Positions 1-6,401 of a stretch of DNA of 8,432 bases are shown piece after piece. Source of the stretch: Candidatus Aerophobota bacterium (GTDB taxonomy: Bacteria; Aerophobota; Aerophobia; Aerophobales; B3-G15); contig JAUWZM010000096.1 in assembly GCA_030615365.1 (NCBI GenBank), positions 1 through 8,432 on the forward strand. Reading direction: 5' to 3'. The number at the start of each line of letters is the position of its first letter. The stretch's first letter is position 1. The position numbers and the translations under genes were made by a program. Below the pieces are notes generated by a model, which did not search any database, was not told the origin of the DNA, and saw nothing but the letters and a program-made list of their open reading frames with translations.

Positions 1-563
1 TTATCGTGGTTAACGATGGCTCAACTGATAATACCAAAGAAATCCTCTCCAAAATTGACCGAATAAAACTCATTGATTTAGAAAAGAATATGGGTAAAGG
101 CGATGCAATGCAGACGGGAATTGAAAACTCAAATGGAGAAATAATTCTCTTCCTTGATGCAGATCTAAAAGGGTTAACCAAAAGACATATTGAAGATTTG
201 CTTGAACCTATAATAAGAAGAGAAGTAGATATGACTTTAAGTTTTCGGGATAACAGCGGGGAGCCCCTTTTTGGAATTGATATCTTCTCTGGAGAGCGTG
301 TCTTGCGAAGAGAAATTTTGGAAAAGGTTGACCTAAGAAGCATCAGATATGGAGCAGAAGCCGCAATTAACAAATTTATTGTAGAAAACGGATATGGTTG
401 GAAGAGTATAAAGTGCAGGGGTTTAAAGATTACATTAAAAGAAGAAAAGTTCGGTATTTTTAGAGGATTATTCAAACACTATAGAATGTACTGGCATATA
501 AATAAGATGTTTCCCGGCCAATTCTTTATGTGGTTCAAAATGGGATTAGGACAGAAAAGATAA
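1..563 (+). CDS. Family 2 glycosyltransferase, 5'-truncated by window edge
   Basis: The reading frame is open from the first complete codon (position 3), so the gene begins upstream. The GTG at position 6 lies inside the N-terminal motif and is not a credible start. The visible part starts with Ile-Val-Val-Asn-Asp-Gly-Ser-Thr-Asp, the nucleotide-sugar-binding beginning of GT-A (GT2) enzymes. The metal-binding Asp-Ala-Asp, in the context FLDADL, is at 156-164. The family transfers a sugar from a nucleotide-sugar donor at the cytoplasmic membrane face. After the catalytic core, the C-terminus (HYRMYWHINKMFPGQFF) is rich in aromatic and basic residues and could lie on the membrane, but I see no transmembrane helix. 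About 186 residues are visible, so only a short N-terminal piece is probably missing. The TAA stop is 13 bases from the convergent methyltransferase stop. Donor and acceptor cannot be told from sequence alone. Confidence 0.85.
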   Translation, partial: IVVNDGSTDNTKEILSKIDRIKLIDLEKNMGKGDAMQTGIENSNGEIILFLDADLKGLTKRHIEDLLEPIIRREVDMTLSFRDNSGEPLFGIDIFSGERVLRREILEKVDLRSIRYGAEAAINKFIVENGYGWKSIKCRGLKITLKEEKFGIFRGLFKHYRMYWHINKMFPGQFFMWFKMGLGQKR

Positions 564-576
564 GAGGTCATACTCC

Positions 577-1401
577 TTACTCCTCACTGCGTAGCTGAAT
601 AAGATATATCATATATTTTCTGTGCTTAGCAAATAATTTAGAATCAACTGCTTCTGGTTCCTCAAGTCCATGATTAACCATTCTGCGAATAATTTTTCCG
701 AGAAAAAAATTACCTAACGTATAAAGATAGGGAATGTTTACCTTTATCGAAAAAGCTATTATTTTTAAAGTAGGCATCAGATAATCTTTGTAAAACTCTT
801 TTCGAAAATCCAGAGTAGGAGAAATTCGAGAAGTAATATCTTCAGAATTTACTATTTTAAATCCTGCGCTAATTGCTTTCTTTAAGTACTCTTTAAGAGG
901 ATGACCAGAGATAGGTATATTTTCCTCATCTAACTTAAAGTAATCAGCTATCAAAAGATAGCCTTTGGGATGAAGAACTTCCTTGCATTTCCTCAAGCCT
1001 TCCTCAATATTTATATATTGACAACTTTCACTCATCAGTATTAGATCAAATTTCTCTTTAGATTTAAATTCCTCGAAAGTGGTGAGATAAAAAGGAATCT
1101 TACCCTGGGTACTTTCCTCAAATATCTTGTGCTGATAAGCATCTGGGGAAAGAGATGCAACCTGATATTTTTTCTCTATTAATTTTAAAGCATTCCCTCC
1201 CACTCCACATCCTACATCCAGTATTTTAGTAATTTCGGGAGGGATAAAGGAAATTAAGTGATCTGTGTACCTTTCTTGGGCTCGACGAAGATTCTTCATC
1301 GTAAACTCTTCCCCTTCCTCCCAGTACCCATAATGTAAATGCTTGGTTCCGCTTATACTAAGATAATATTTTAAAAGCACATCTACTTTTTCTTTGCTCA
1401 T
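577..1401 (-). CDS. Class I SAM-dependent methyltransferase
   Basis: This 274-residue protein has a Rossmann-type methyltransferase core. Motif I, ILDVGCGVGGNAL (residues 60-72), binds S-adenosylmethionine. FDLILMSESCQYI (118-130) and LHPKGYLLIADYF (143-155) match the later core strands. The N-terminal HYGYWEEG (23-30) resembles the HxGyW segment of small-molecule and lipid methyltransferases such as the tocopherol, cyclopropane and sterol groups. A basic and aromatic C-terminal region (about 200-270) probably shapes the acceptor site. The ATG start is preceded by GGAG with 6-base spacing. It is second in an operon, 41 bases downstream of the LpxB-like gene, which suggests action on a lipid or glycolipid made in the same pathway. 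That role is inference. No core motif is missing, and the substrate is unknown. Confidence 0.85.
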   Translation of the reverse strand: MSKEKVDVLLKYYLSISGTKHLHYGYWEEGEEFTMKNLRRAQERYTDHLISFIPPEITKILDVGCGVGGNALKLIEKKYQVASLSPDAYQHKIFEESTQGKIPFYLTTFEEFKSKEKFDLILMSESCQYINIEEGLRKCKEVLHPKGYLLIADYFKLDEENIPISGHPLKEYLKKAISAGFKIVNSEDITSRISPTLDFRKEFYKDYLMPTLKIIAFSIKVNIPYLYTLGNFFLGKIIRRMVNHGLEEPEAVDSKLFAKHRKYMIYLIQLRSEE

Positions 1402-1442
1402 AAGATTCTCCGTAATAGTTAGATTTCATAAAGGCTTTACTG

Positions 1443-2648
1443 CTAATTTTTTACCATTTCTACTATTAGTTTAGCTATCCTACAAGATGCCCCACCCTTT
1501 CCCATTATCCCTTTAAGTTGGTGGGAAATCTCTTCTCGAAGAGTTTGATTTTTTAAAAGCTGTAGGGCTTTTATAGCTACATCTTCCGGTTCAATTACCC
1601 CTCTCACCTCTGGAACTATCTCTTTTTTTGCTTTTTGATTGGGCTTGGCGGCAAATTTGATTTTTTCACTGTATCGCAGTACCAGTTTTTTTTTAATTGA
1701 GCGAATAAGAGGAAGGTTATGAGGAAAAAATCCTGCTATTCCATCAAGAGGTATTTGTTCTGCTTTGTTTAAAGGAATAGCGACTACCATAGGGATTCCC
1801 AGAGCGGCTATTTCAGCAGTGTTAGTTCCGGGGATGGTAATTATCAGGTGAGAGATACTCATAATACTGTACCTGTTTTCTTTCGCAAGCCTAATTTTTA
1901 AATAAGGAGTTTCAATTTCCCAGGCCTCCCCTTTTTTTCTTACCTCAACTTTTTCTTTGTTTAGTAGCTTATTCAGTTCATTTTGGGGAATAAAGGAGGA
2001 TAAAACCATAAGAAATTGAACCTCAGGAAATTTGTCTTTAATCAGTTTTGCTACTTTTAAAAAGAAAGGGATCATATACCCTATCTCAAGTCCTCTACTT
2101 CCGGGGAAAAAGGTAACAACTAATTTATCGGGATTAAGCCCCCATCTCTCATAGACTTTTTCAGGGGATAAATCTATGAGAGGAGCATCTACCATTAAAT
2201 CCCCCACTACTGCAATTTTTTCAGAACTCACTCCTTTAGAGAGAAATTCCCCTTCTTTTTCTTCATCAAGGACCATAAATTTATGAAATGATTTTACCCA
2301 TCTGGGTTTGGTAAGGTACGCAATAGCTGGGAGCTTGAGTCGTTTAGAAAGAAGAACAGCATGAAAAGGGTCCCCTCCTAAGAAAACGACTACTCCCTTT
2401 CCTCTATGAGTGAAGGAAAAAGACTTTATTCCCAGGAGGATATATTTTAGATATTGACCTGGTTTTACTACTTCATCAATTTCAGGCCAGTTATTGGCTA
2501 CTTCTCTCTCTAATCCACTGGCGTACTGACAGGGAGTTATCACCAGGACAATCTTTAAGTTTTTATCTTTTCGCTTTAGCTCTCTAACTACTGGCTTAAC
2601 CCAACCTGATAGCTCTCCTGGACTATTGGCAGTAATAAAGACTTGCAT
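1443..2648 (-). CDS. LpxB-like (lipid-A-disaccharide synthase-related) glycosyltransferase
   Basis: This 401-residue protein has the two-domain GT-B layout. It shows LpxB-type landmarks: VVGDLMVDA (147-155), where LpxB has its VGHP segment; FFPGSRGLEI (180-189), matching the LPGSRxxEI loop; and IPGTNTAEIAALGIPMVV (272-289), matching the C-domain loop that contacts UDP. True LpxB joins UDP-2,3-diacylglucosamine to lipid X in lipid A synthesis. The N-terminal motif here is NSPGELSGW (8-16) rather than the usual GExSGD, so I call it a relative and withhold the lpxB symbol. The ATG start has only a weak GAG upstream. A strong promoter (2693-2720) gives a leader of about 38 bases. The methyltransferase follows 41 bases after the TAG stop, so the two form one transcription unit. 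Acceptor specificity is unknown. Confidence 0.8.
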   Translation of the reverse strand: MQVFITANSPGELSGWVKPVVRELKRKDKNLKIVLVITPCQYASGLEREVANNWPEIDEVVKPGQYLKYILLGIKSFSFTHRGKGVVVFLGGDPFHAVLLSKRLKLPAIAYLTKPRWVKSFHKFMVLDEEKEGEFLSKGVSSEKIAVVGDLMVDAPLIDLSPEKVYERWGLNPDKLVVTFFPGSRGLEIGYMIPFFLKVAKLIKDKFPEVQFLMVLSSFIPQNELNKLLNKEKVEVRKKGEAWEIETPYLKIRLAKENRYSIMSISHLIITIPGTNTAEIAALGIPMVVAIPLNKAEQIPLDGIAGFFPHNLPLIRSIKKKLVLRYSEKIKFAAKPNQKAKKEIVPEVRGVIEPEDVAIKALQLLKNQTLREEISHQLKGIMGKGGASCRIAKLIVEMVKN

Positions 2649-2692
2649 AGTTTTTCTCGAAATTTCAATTTATCTTCGCTGTGACTGTGATA

Positions 2693-2720
2693 ATTATACA
2701 TAAAAAGTTCTTTTAATCAA
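2693..2720 (-). promoter_or_regulatory. Sigma-70-type promoter for the LpxB-like/methyltransferase operon
   Basis: Read on the minus strand, the -35 box is TTGATT (2715-2720), the spacer is 16 bases and the -10 box is a perfect TATAAT (2693-2698). The predicted transcription start is near 2686, leaving a leader of about 38 bases before the ATG at 2648. The left end of the mobile element at 2745 is 24 bp upstream of the -35 box, so the element lies outside this transcript. Confidence 0.65.
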
Positions 2721-2744
2721 ATGATAGAGAATAATTTTTACTGG

Positions 2745-2962
2745 GTGAGCTCTGAAAAATCCTTTTTCTTTTTGCTGCTCGGCGAGGTGTTTCCATAAGG
2801 CAGCGGCGATCAAGGCGGGTCTATGCGCTCAAACTCTTAGTTATCCTGTAACCTGAGACATCGCCCATAAGAGCCACAGTATAAAGATAAGAGTAGAACT
2901 TAGCCGCAGGCGCCCGGAAAGCATCGAGCAAAGAGCAGCCTCAGATTTTTTTCAGAGCTCTC
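2745..2962 (+). mobile_element. MITE-like element with terminal inverted repeats, copy 1
   Basis: The element is about 218 bp and carries no open reading frame of useful length. The left end GAGCTCTGAAAAA (2747-2759) is an exact inverted repeat of TTTTTCAGAGCTC (2948-2960). Adding two bases on each side gives 15-bp ends with one mismatch. Directly outside, ACTGG occurs at 2740-2744 and again at 2963-2967, which looks like a 5-bp target-site duplication. The interior is more G+C-rich than the flanks. A nearly identical copy in the same orientation starts at 8229. The features fit a non-autonomous element mobilised in trans by a DD(E)-type transposase encoded elsewhere. No transposase is visible in the window. 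It sits between two divergent promoters. Confidence 0.75.
2774..2939 (+). ncRNA. Possible structured RNA core of the repeated element
   Basis: The core can be drawn as nested helices. GCTGCTC (2774-2780) pairs with GAGCAGC (2933-2939). GGTG plus TTTCC (2786-2794) pairs with GGAAA and CATC (2916-2925), with one bulged G. GGCGAT (2805-2810) pairs with ATCGCC (2860-2865). CTCA (2828-2831) pairs with TGAG (2854-2857), and GTTA (2840-2843) with TAAC (2849-2852). The bulged CTCTTA (2834-2839) can pair with TAAGAG (2868-2873), making a pseudoknot. Differences in copy 2 mostly keep these helices. The strand is uncertain, because inverted repeats fold on either strand. No known RNA family was recognised, and no promoter inside the element is evident. 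A DNA-only role is equally possible. Confidence 0.3.
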
Positions 2963-2973
2963 ACTGGAAAATT

Positions 2974-3001
2974 TTGACAAAATCCTTATTCGATATATAT
3001 T
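2974..3001 (+). promoter_or_regulatory. Sigma-70-type promoter for the MFS transporter
   Basis: A consensus -35 TTGACA (2974-2979), a 16-base spacer and -10 TATATT (2996-3001) lie 35 bases before the TTG start. The -35 box begins 11 bp outside the right end of the mobile element. The pentamer TTCGA occurs at 2989-2993 and 3000-3004, 11 bp apart across the -10 box, which could be a small operator. That last point is speculative. Confidence 0.6.
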
Positions 3002-3035
3002 CGAGGTAATTTTTGCCAAACCCGGGAGATAGAAA

Positions 3036-4214
3036 TTGAATAAAAAAGCTCTCACTCTTTTAGGATTTATAATATTTATTCTTATTGCCTTTAATTTTTT
3101 AGCTTTACCCAAAAGCATCTTTGATATAGGGCGTTTATATGGGTGGACTGGTGCTCAAAAGGGAAATCTTTTCTCGGCAGGTGGGATAGGATTTATCTTA
3201 GGTGCTCTTGTGAGCGGCTATCTTTCCGAATCTTTCGGGAAAAAGCAGATTATTCTGATAGGGTTAGTATTATCAGGAATAGGGAATTTTTTCTTTGGTT
3301 ATCTATCCAGCTTTAGCTTTTCCTACCTTTACTATTTTTTCCTTATCTTTAATTTGTTAATAGGAATAGGGAATGGCACTCTGGAAGTACTTGGTAATGC
3401 CCTAATGCTCCACTTACATCCAGAGAAAAAATCTCTTTATCTGAATTTAGCTCACGCCTTTTTTGCTGTAGGAGCAGTGATAGGACCCATTATTGGTGGT
3501 TATTTAATGGCTATTCGCAACTGGCAATGGATATTCTATCTCAATAGCATAGTAAGTCTATCCCTTCTCTTGTTATTCCTTTTTCAGAGTTGCCCTTCTT
3601 TTAAAGATAAGGAGAAAATTAAACTGAGAGCAGTTACCAGGCTTTTAAGAAGCAAAACGTTTTTGTTGTTTAATACGTGTATATTGTTTTGCATGGGAGC
3701 ACAATCTGGTGTAATGTTCTGGCTCGTTGAATATTTAAGGACAAATGTACACTTTGGGCTTTCTCAGCTACAATCAGGAGCAATTCTCTCCTATTTCTGG
3801 ATAGCTATGCTGATGGGGAGACTTGGATATGGCTGGTGGGTAGAGAAAACATCACCTCGTTTCGCTCTTGTTGTATCCAGTTTAGGGGGAAGCGTGTGCA
3901 TCCTTTTCTTTCTTATCACTAAAAATTTAACTTTAGCTACGTTCTTTATTATCCTTTACGGAGCATTTATCTCTGGAATGTTTGCTACTATTATTTCTCT
4001 GGGTAGCTATAAATTTCCCCGTTACATAGGAGTTGTTACTGGAGCTATGGCTGGCACCACCGGCATAGGCCAGGCTCTATTTCCCAATATTATTGGCCGT
4101 ATTTCCGATGTGAAAGGTTTATCTGTAGGTATGGGAACCTGCGCTTTATATCTTATAGTAGTGCTCTTTATAATTTTGATTGTATCTTATAGTAAAGAGG
4201 AGGAAAGGCGGTGA
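3036..4214 (+). CDS. MFS transporter, resembling the FucP-like sugar:proton symporter group
   Basis: This 392-residue protein is almost entirely hydrophobic, with about 12 predicted membrane helices in two halves. The loop between helices 2 and 3 is GYLSESFGKK (61-70), a form of the MFS signature GxLaDrxGrk. An equivalent loop, GRLGYGWWVEK (261-271), lies in the second half. LNLAHAFFAVGAVIGP (136-151) resembles the helix 5 region of FucP/GlcP-type sugar transporters, so a sugar or sugar-like substrate moved with protons is the best guess. The start is TTG at 3036, supported by GGGAG (3024-3028) seven bases upstream. Helix 1 begins at once and no ATG lies nearby. A basic and acidic tail (SKEEERR) ends in the cytoplasm. 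The gene appears to be transcribed alone from its own promoter and converges on the ATPase genes. The substrate is unproven. Confidence 0.82.
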   Translation: MNKKALTLLGFIIFILIAFNFLALPKSIFDIGRLYGWTGAQKGNLFSAGGIGFILGALVSGYLSESFGKKQIILIGLVLSGIGNFFFGYLSSFSFSYLYYFFLIFNLLIGIGNGTLEVLGNALMLHLHPEKKSLYLNLAHAFFAVGAVIGPIIGGYLMAIRNWQWIFYLNSIVSLSLLLLFLFQSCPSFKDKEKIKLRAVTRLLRSKTFLLFNTCILFCMGAQSGVMFWLVEYLRTNVHFGLSQLQSGAILSYFWIAMLMGRLGYGWWVEKTSPRFALVVSSLGGSVCILFFLITKNLTLATFFIILYGAFISGMFATIISLGSYKFPRYIGVVTGAMAGTTGIGQALFPNIIGRISDVKGLSVGMGTCALYLIVVLFIILIVSYSKEEERR

Positions 4215-4397
4215 GCTACTCATCTTCAACAATAGCTTAGCTTTTCTGAAATTCTTGTTTTCTCTGATAGTTGTAGCTGCCCAATTCATTGGGCGGGTTT
4301 AATGTGCCGATAAATCGGCAAGCTACAAAAATGGCAAGCGAGGAACCTCATAATTTTTTAGAAAAACTTACCTGTTACCATACTCACCATTTTCTTG
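4215..4397. other. Convergent intergenic region
   Basis: This 183-bp stretch lies between the stops of the transporter and ATPase subunit D. It contains the double-hairpin repeat at 4271-4328. I see no open reading frame and no hairpin followed by a T-run on either strand, so no canonical intrinsic terminator can be assigned. Confidence 0.7.
4271..4328. repeat. 58-bp double-hairpin repeat inside an outer inverted repeat
   Basis: An outer 8-bp inverted repeat, TTGTAGCT (4271-4278) and AGCTACAA (4321-4328), encloses two 16-base hairpins. The first is GCCCAATTCATTGGGC (4279-4294) and the second is TGCCGATAAATCGGCA (4305-4320). They are joined by the 10-base spacer GGGTTTAATG. In single-stranded DNA or RNA this folds as a three-way junction with two equal arms. 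The design resembles dispersed REP/BIME-type palindromic units. Only one copy is in the window, so its repetitive nature is inferred from its form. No T-run follows it on either strand, which argues against a simple terminator, although it could protect the 3' ends of both convergent mRNAs. Confidence 0.7.
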
Positions 4398-5015
4398 CTA
4401 CTTTTCCATAAGCTCTTTTATCTTCATAATGTTAATAATATGGGCTCTTTCTCGCTCTTCGAGCTTCATAGTTATATATTTTACTACCTCTTCAATTTGG
4501 GGAATAAAGATATATTCCAAAGCGTTCACTCTTCTTCTGGTCCGATCAATTTCTTTGGCTAATCTTTTTACCTCTTCCTCTTTTTGAGCTAACTCTAAAA
4601 GGGAAGGTAGGATCTCGGTAAATGATCGTATACCTTCATCCAGCCTCCAATTACTTTCATAAAAACCATAGGACAAAAGATCCCCTTCTCTTACTATTTT
4701 AAATTGGGGAGTTTTAAGAGTGGTGTAGCTTATGATTTCTAAGGATGTTTTAGCCTGTGTCCACATTAAACACTCTTCTATCTGTTTCTCTGAGTTTATC
4801 ATTTTTGCATGTTGAAGATCACGGTAGGATGTTTTTAGTTTTTCTCTTGTCTTTTTTCTTAAAGCCCTTACTTCTTTAATCAAGGGAAGGAATCTTTGAA
4901 TTAGCTCGTTTCTTTTATCTTCTAATAAATCATGAGCTCTTTTAGCTGCCTGTAGTCTTTTTCTCTGCTGCAGAAGCTCCATTCGAGTAGGATTAAACTG
5001 AGCTGTTCTTGGCAC
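4398..5015 (-). CDS. atpD: V/A-type ATPase subunit D (central rotor shaft)
   Basis: Subunit D is the long coiled-coil shaft that passes through the A3B3 head and couples ATP turnover to rotation of the membrane ring. At 205 residues it has the usual length. The N-terminal FNPTRMELLQQRKRLQAAKR (7-26) and the C-terminal signature RTRRRVNALEYIFIP (158-172) are typical of the family. Charged heptad-like helices occupy about 10-65 and 140-205, with a short globular part between them. The start is GTG at 5013-5015, preceded by AAGGAGT (5021-5027) at 6-base spacing. This is the last gene of the A-B-D unit, three bases after the stop of B. It ends with TAG. In Enterococcus the gene is called ntpD. 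It is unrelated to the F-type gene of the same symbol. Confidence 0.95.
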   Translation of the reverse strand: MPRTAQFNPTRMELLQQRKRLQAAKRAHDLLEDKRNELIQRFLPLIKEVRALRKKTREKLKTSYRDLQHAKMINSEKQIEECLMWTQAKTSLEIISYTTLKTPQFKIVREGDLLSYGFYESNWRLDEGIRSFTEILPSLLELAQKEEEVKRLAKEIDRTRRRVNALEYIFIPQIEEVVKYITMKLEERERAHIINIMKIKELMEK

Positions 5016-5018
5016 TGG

Positions 5019-6398
5019 TTACTCCTTTTCTCTTCCTCCATACTTTTCTATCCACTCATCCCTTACTCTTTTTAGCTCGGGCTTGGGTATAATCTTCAAG
5101 AGTTTCCATCCCATATCAAGAGTTTCCTGTACCGACCTGTCCTCATTTTCTCTCTGTCGGACAAAGTTTTCTTCAAATTCATCGGCAAACTTAAGGTACT
5201 TTTTATCCATGTCACCTAAAGTAGCCTCTCCCATAACCAGAGCTAACTCTCTTACCTCCATTCCTCGAGCATAGGTAGCGTAGAGTTGATTGGATAATTC
5301 TCGGTGATCTTCCCTGGTTTTTCCTTCCCCCACGGCTTCATCCATTAATCTGGAGAGAGATGGGAGAACATTCATGGGAGGATAAATTCCCTTTTGATGC
5401 AGACTTCTCTGCAAGATTATCTGTCCTTCGGTAATATATCCAGTGAGATCAGGAATGGGATGAGTTTTATCATCATCGGGCATGGTGAGGATGGGAATAA
5501 GGGTGATTGACCCTTTTTTCCCTTTAATTCTGCCAGCTCTTTCATAAAGAGTGGCAAGATCTGTATAAAGATAACCAGGGTATCCTCTTCTTCCCGGAAC
5601 CTCTCTTCTTGCTGCTGAAATCTCTCTTAGGGCTTCAGCATAATTGGTCATATCGATCAGGATAACTAAAATGTGCATATCTTTCTTAAATGCTAAGTAT
5701 TCAGCACAGGTGAGAGCCATTCTGGGAGTAGCTATTCTTTCAATTACCGGATCATCAGCTAAATTGAGGAAAAGAGTAGCCTTCTCTATGGCTCCGCTTT
5801 TCTCAAAGCTGGAGATAAAGAAATTTCCTTCCTCAAAGGTTATTCCCATAGCAGCAAAAACTATAGCAAATTCTTCTTCTTTGCCCAGAACCTTGGCTTG
5901 TTTAGCAATTTGAGCAGCCAATTGAACATGGGGAAGTCCGGCTCCGGAGAAAATGGGTAGTTTTTGTCCTCGAGATAGGGTATTGAGCCCATCAATGGCT
6001 GATATTCCTGTTTCAATAAATTCTCTTGGATAGGCACGGGCATCCGGATTTATAGGCTCTCCTCCTATGTCTAATCTTTTTTCTGGAATTATCTGCGCTC
6101 CGCCATCTCGAGGCCTGCCCCAGCCGTCAAATACCCTTCCTACAATATCTTCAGATACTCCCAATTGGATACCTCTACCTAAAAACTTTACCTTGGATCC
6201 CTCTACCCCGAGCTCGGTGGCTCTTTCAAATAGCTGAACTAAGGCTGCATCAGAGCTTACCTCTAATACTCTTCCCCTTCTTTTTTCTCCATTAGGTAAC
6301 TCTATCTCTACCAGTTCTTCAAAACCTACATCAACTACATTTTCTACCAGCATTAAAGGTCCAGTGAGCTCTTTTATTGTGGTATACTCTCTACCCAT
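5019..6398 (-). CDS. atpB: V/A-type ATPase subunit B (regulatory head subunit)
   Basis: Subunit B alternates with A in the catalytic hexamer. The 459-residue length is standard. The Walker A position reads [10 protein letters not shown] (150-159) and lacks the GKT, as expected for the non-catalytic subunit. [16 protein letters not shown] (246-261) is the equivalent of the Walker B region. Arg350, in PSLSRLMDE, aligns with the arginine finger that reaches into the active site of A (Arg350 in Enterococcus hirae by established work). The N-terminal beta-barrel covers about residues 1-75 and the C-terminal helical bundle about 360-459. The ATG is preceded by AAGGAGT (6404-6410), which overlaps the stop codon of A, suggesting coupled translation. 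It is called ntpB in Enterococcus. Confidence 0.96.
   Translation of the reverse strand: MGREYTTIKELTGPLMLVENVVDVGFEELVEIELPNGEKRRGRVLEVSSDAALVQLFERATELGVEGSKVKFLGRGIQLGVSEDIVGRVFDGWGRPRDGGAQIIPEKRLDIGGEPINPDARAYPREFIETGISAIDGLNTLSRGQKLPIFSGAGLPHVQLAAQIAKQAKVLGKEEEFAIVFAAMGITFEEGNFFISSFEKSGAIEKATLFLNLADDPVIERIATPRMALTCAEYLAFKKDMHILVILIDMTNYAEALREISAARREVPGRRGYPGYLYTDLATLYERAGRIKGKKGSITLIPILTMPDDDKTHPIPDLTGYITEGQIILQRSLHQKGIYPPMNVLPSLSRLMDEAVGEGKTREDHRELSNQLYATYARGMEVRELALVMGEATLGDMDKKYLKFADEFEENFVRQRENEDRSVQETLDMGWKLLKIIPKPELKRVRDEWIEKYGGREKE
5021..5027 (-). promoter_or_regulatory. Shine-Dalgarno for subunit D, overlapping the subunit B stop
   Basis: AAGGAGT on the minus strand overlaps the TAA stop of B and stands 6 bases before the GTG start of D. 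It settles the GTG start and points to translational coupling. Confidence 0.8.
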
Positions 6399-6401
6399 AA
6401 T

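Noticed and set aside
2815..2869. Short minus-strand peptide beginning MGDVSGYRITKSL, present in both copies
   Set aside because: It is only 15 codons with no ribosome site, and two of the few base differences change amino acids. It is better explained by the RNA or DNA structure.
2745..2962. Short minus-strand peptide in the element beginning MLSGRLRLSS with a hydrophobic stretch
   Set aside because: A two-base length difference between copies shifts its frame, so it is not conserved as coding sequence.
2745..2962. Known riboswitch, T-box, tmRNA, RNase P, 6S or SRP RNA
   Set aside because: None of the hallmark motifs of these families was found in the core. The element ends are transposon-like, and the promoter of the LpxB-like operon lies downstream of it, so it is not in that leader.
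2900..3118. 72-codon minus-strand open frame
   Set aside because: It runs antisense through the transporter's start and promoter and into the mobile element. Its composition is not protein-like and it has no homologous motif.
4271..4328. Bidirectional intrinsic terminator
   Set aside because: Neither strand has a T-run after the outer stem, so the standard terminator form is absent.
5083..5274. Plus-strand open frame opposite subunit B
   Set aside because: It is a shadow of the well-supported subunit B gene. The same applies to the open frames at 5644-5913 (+) and 5861-6043 (-).
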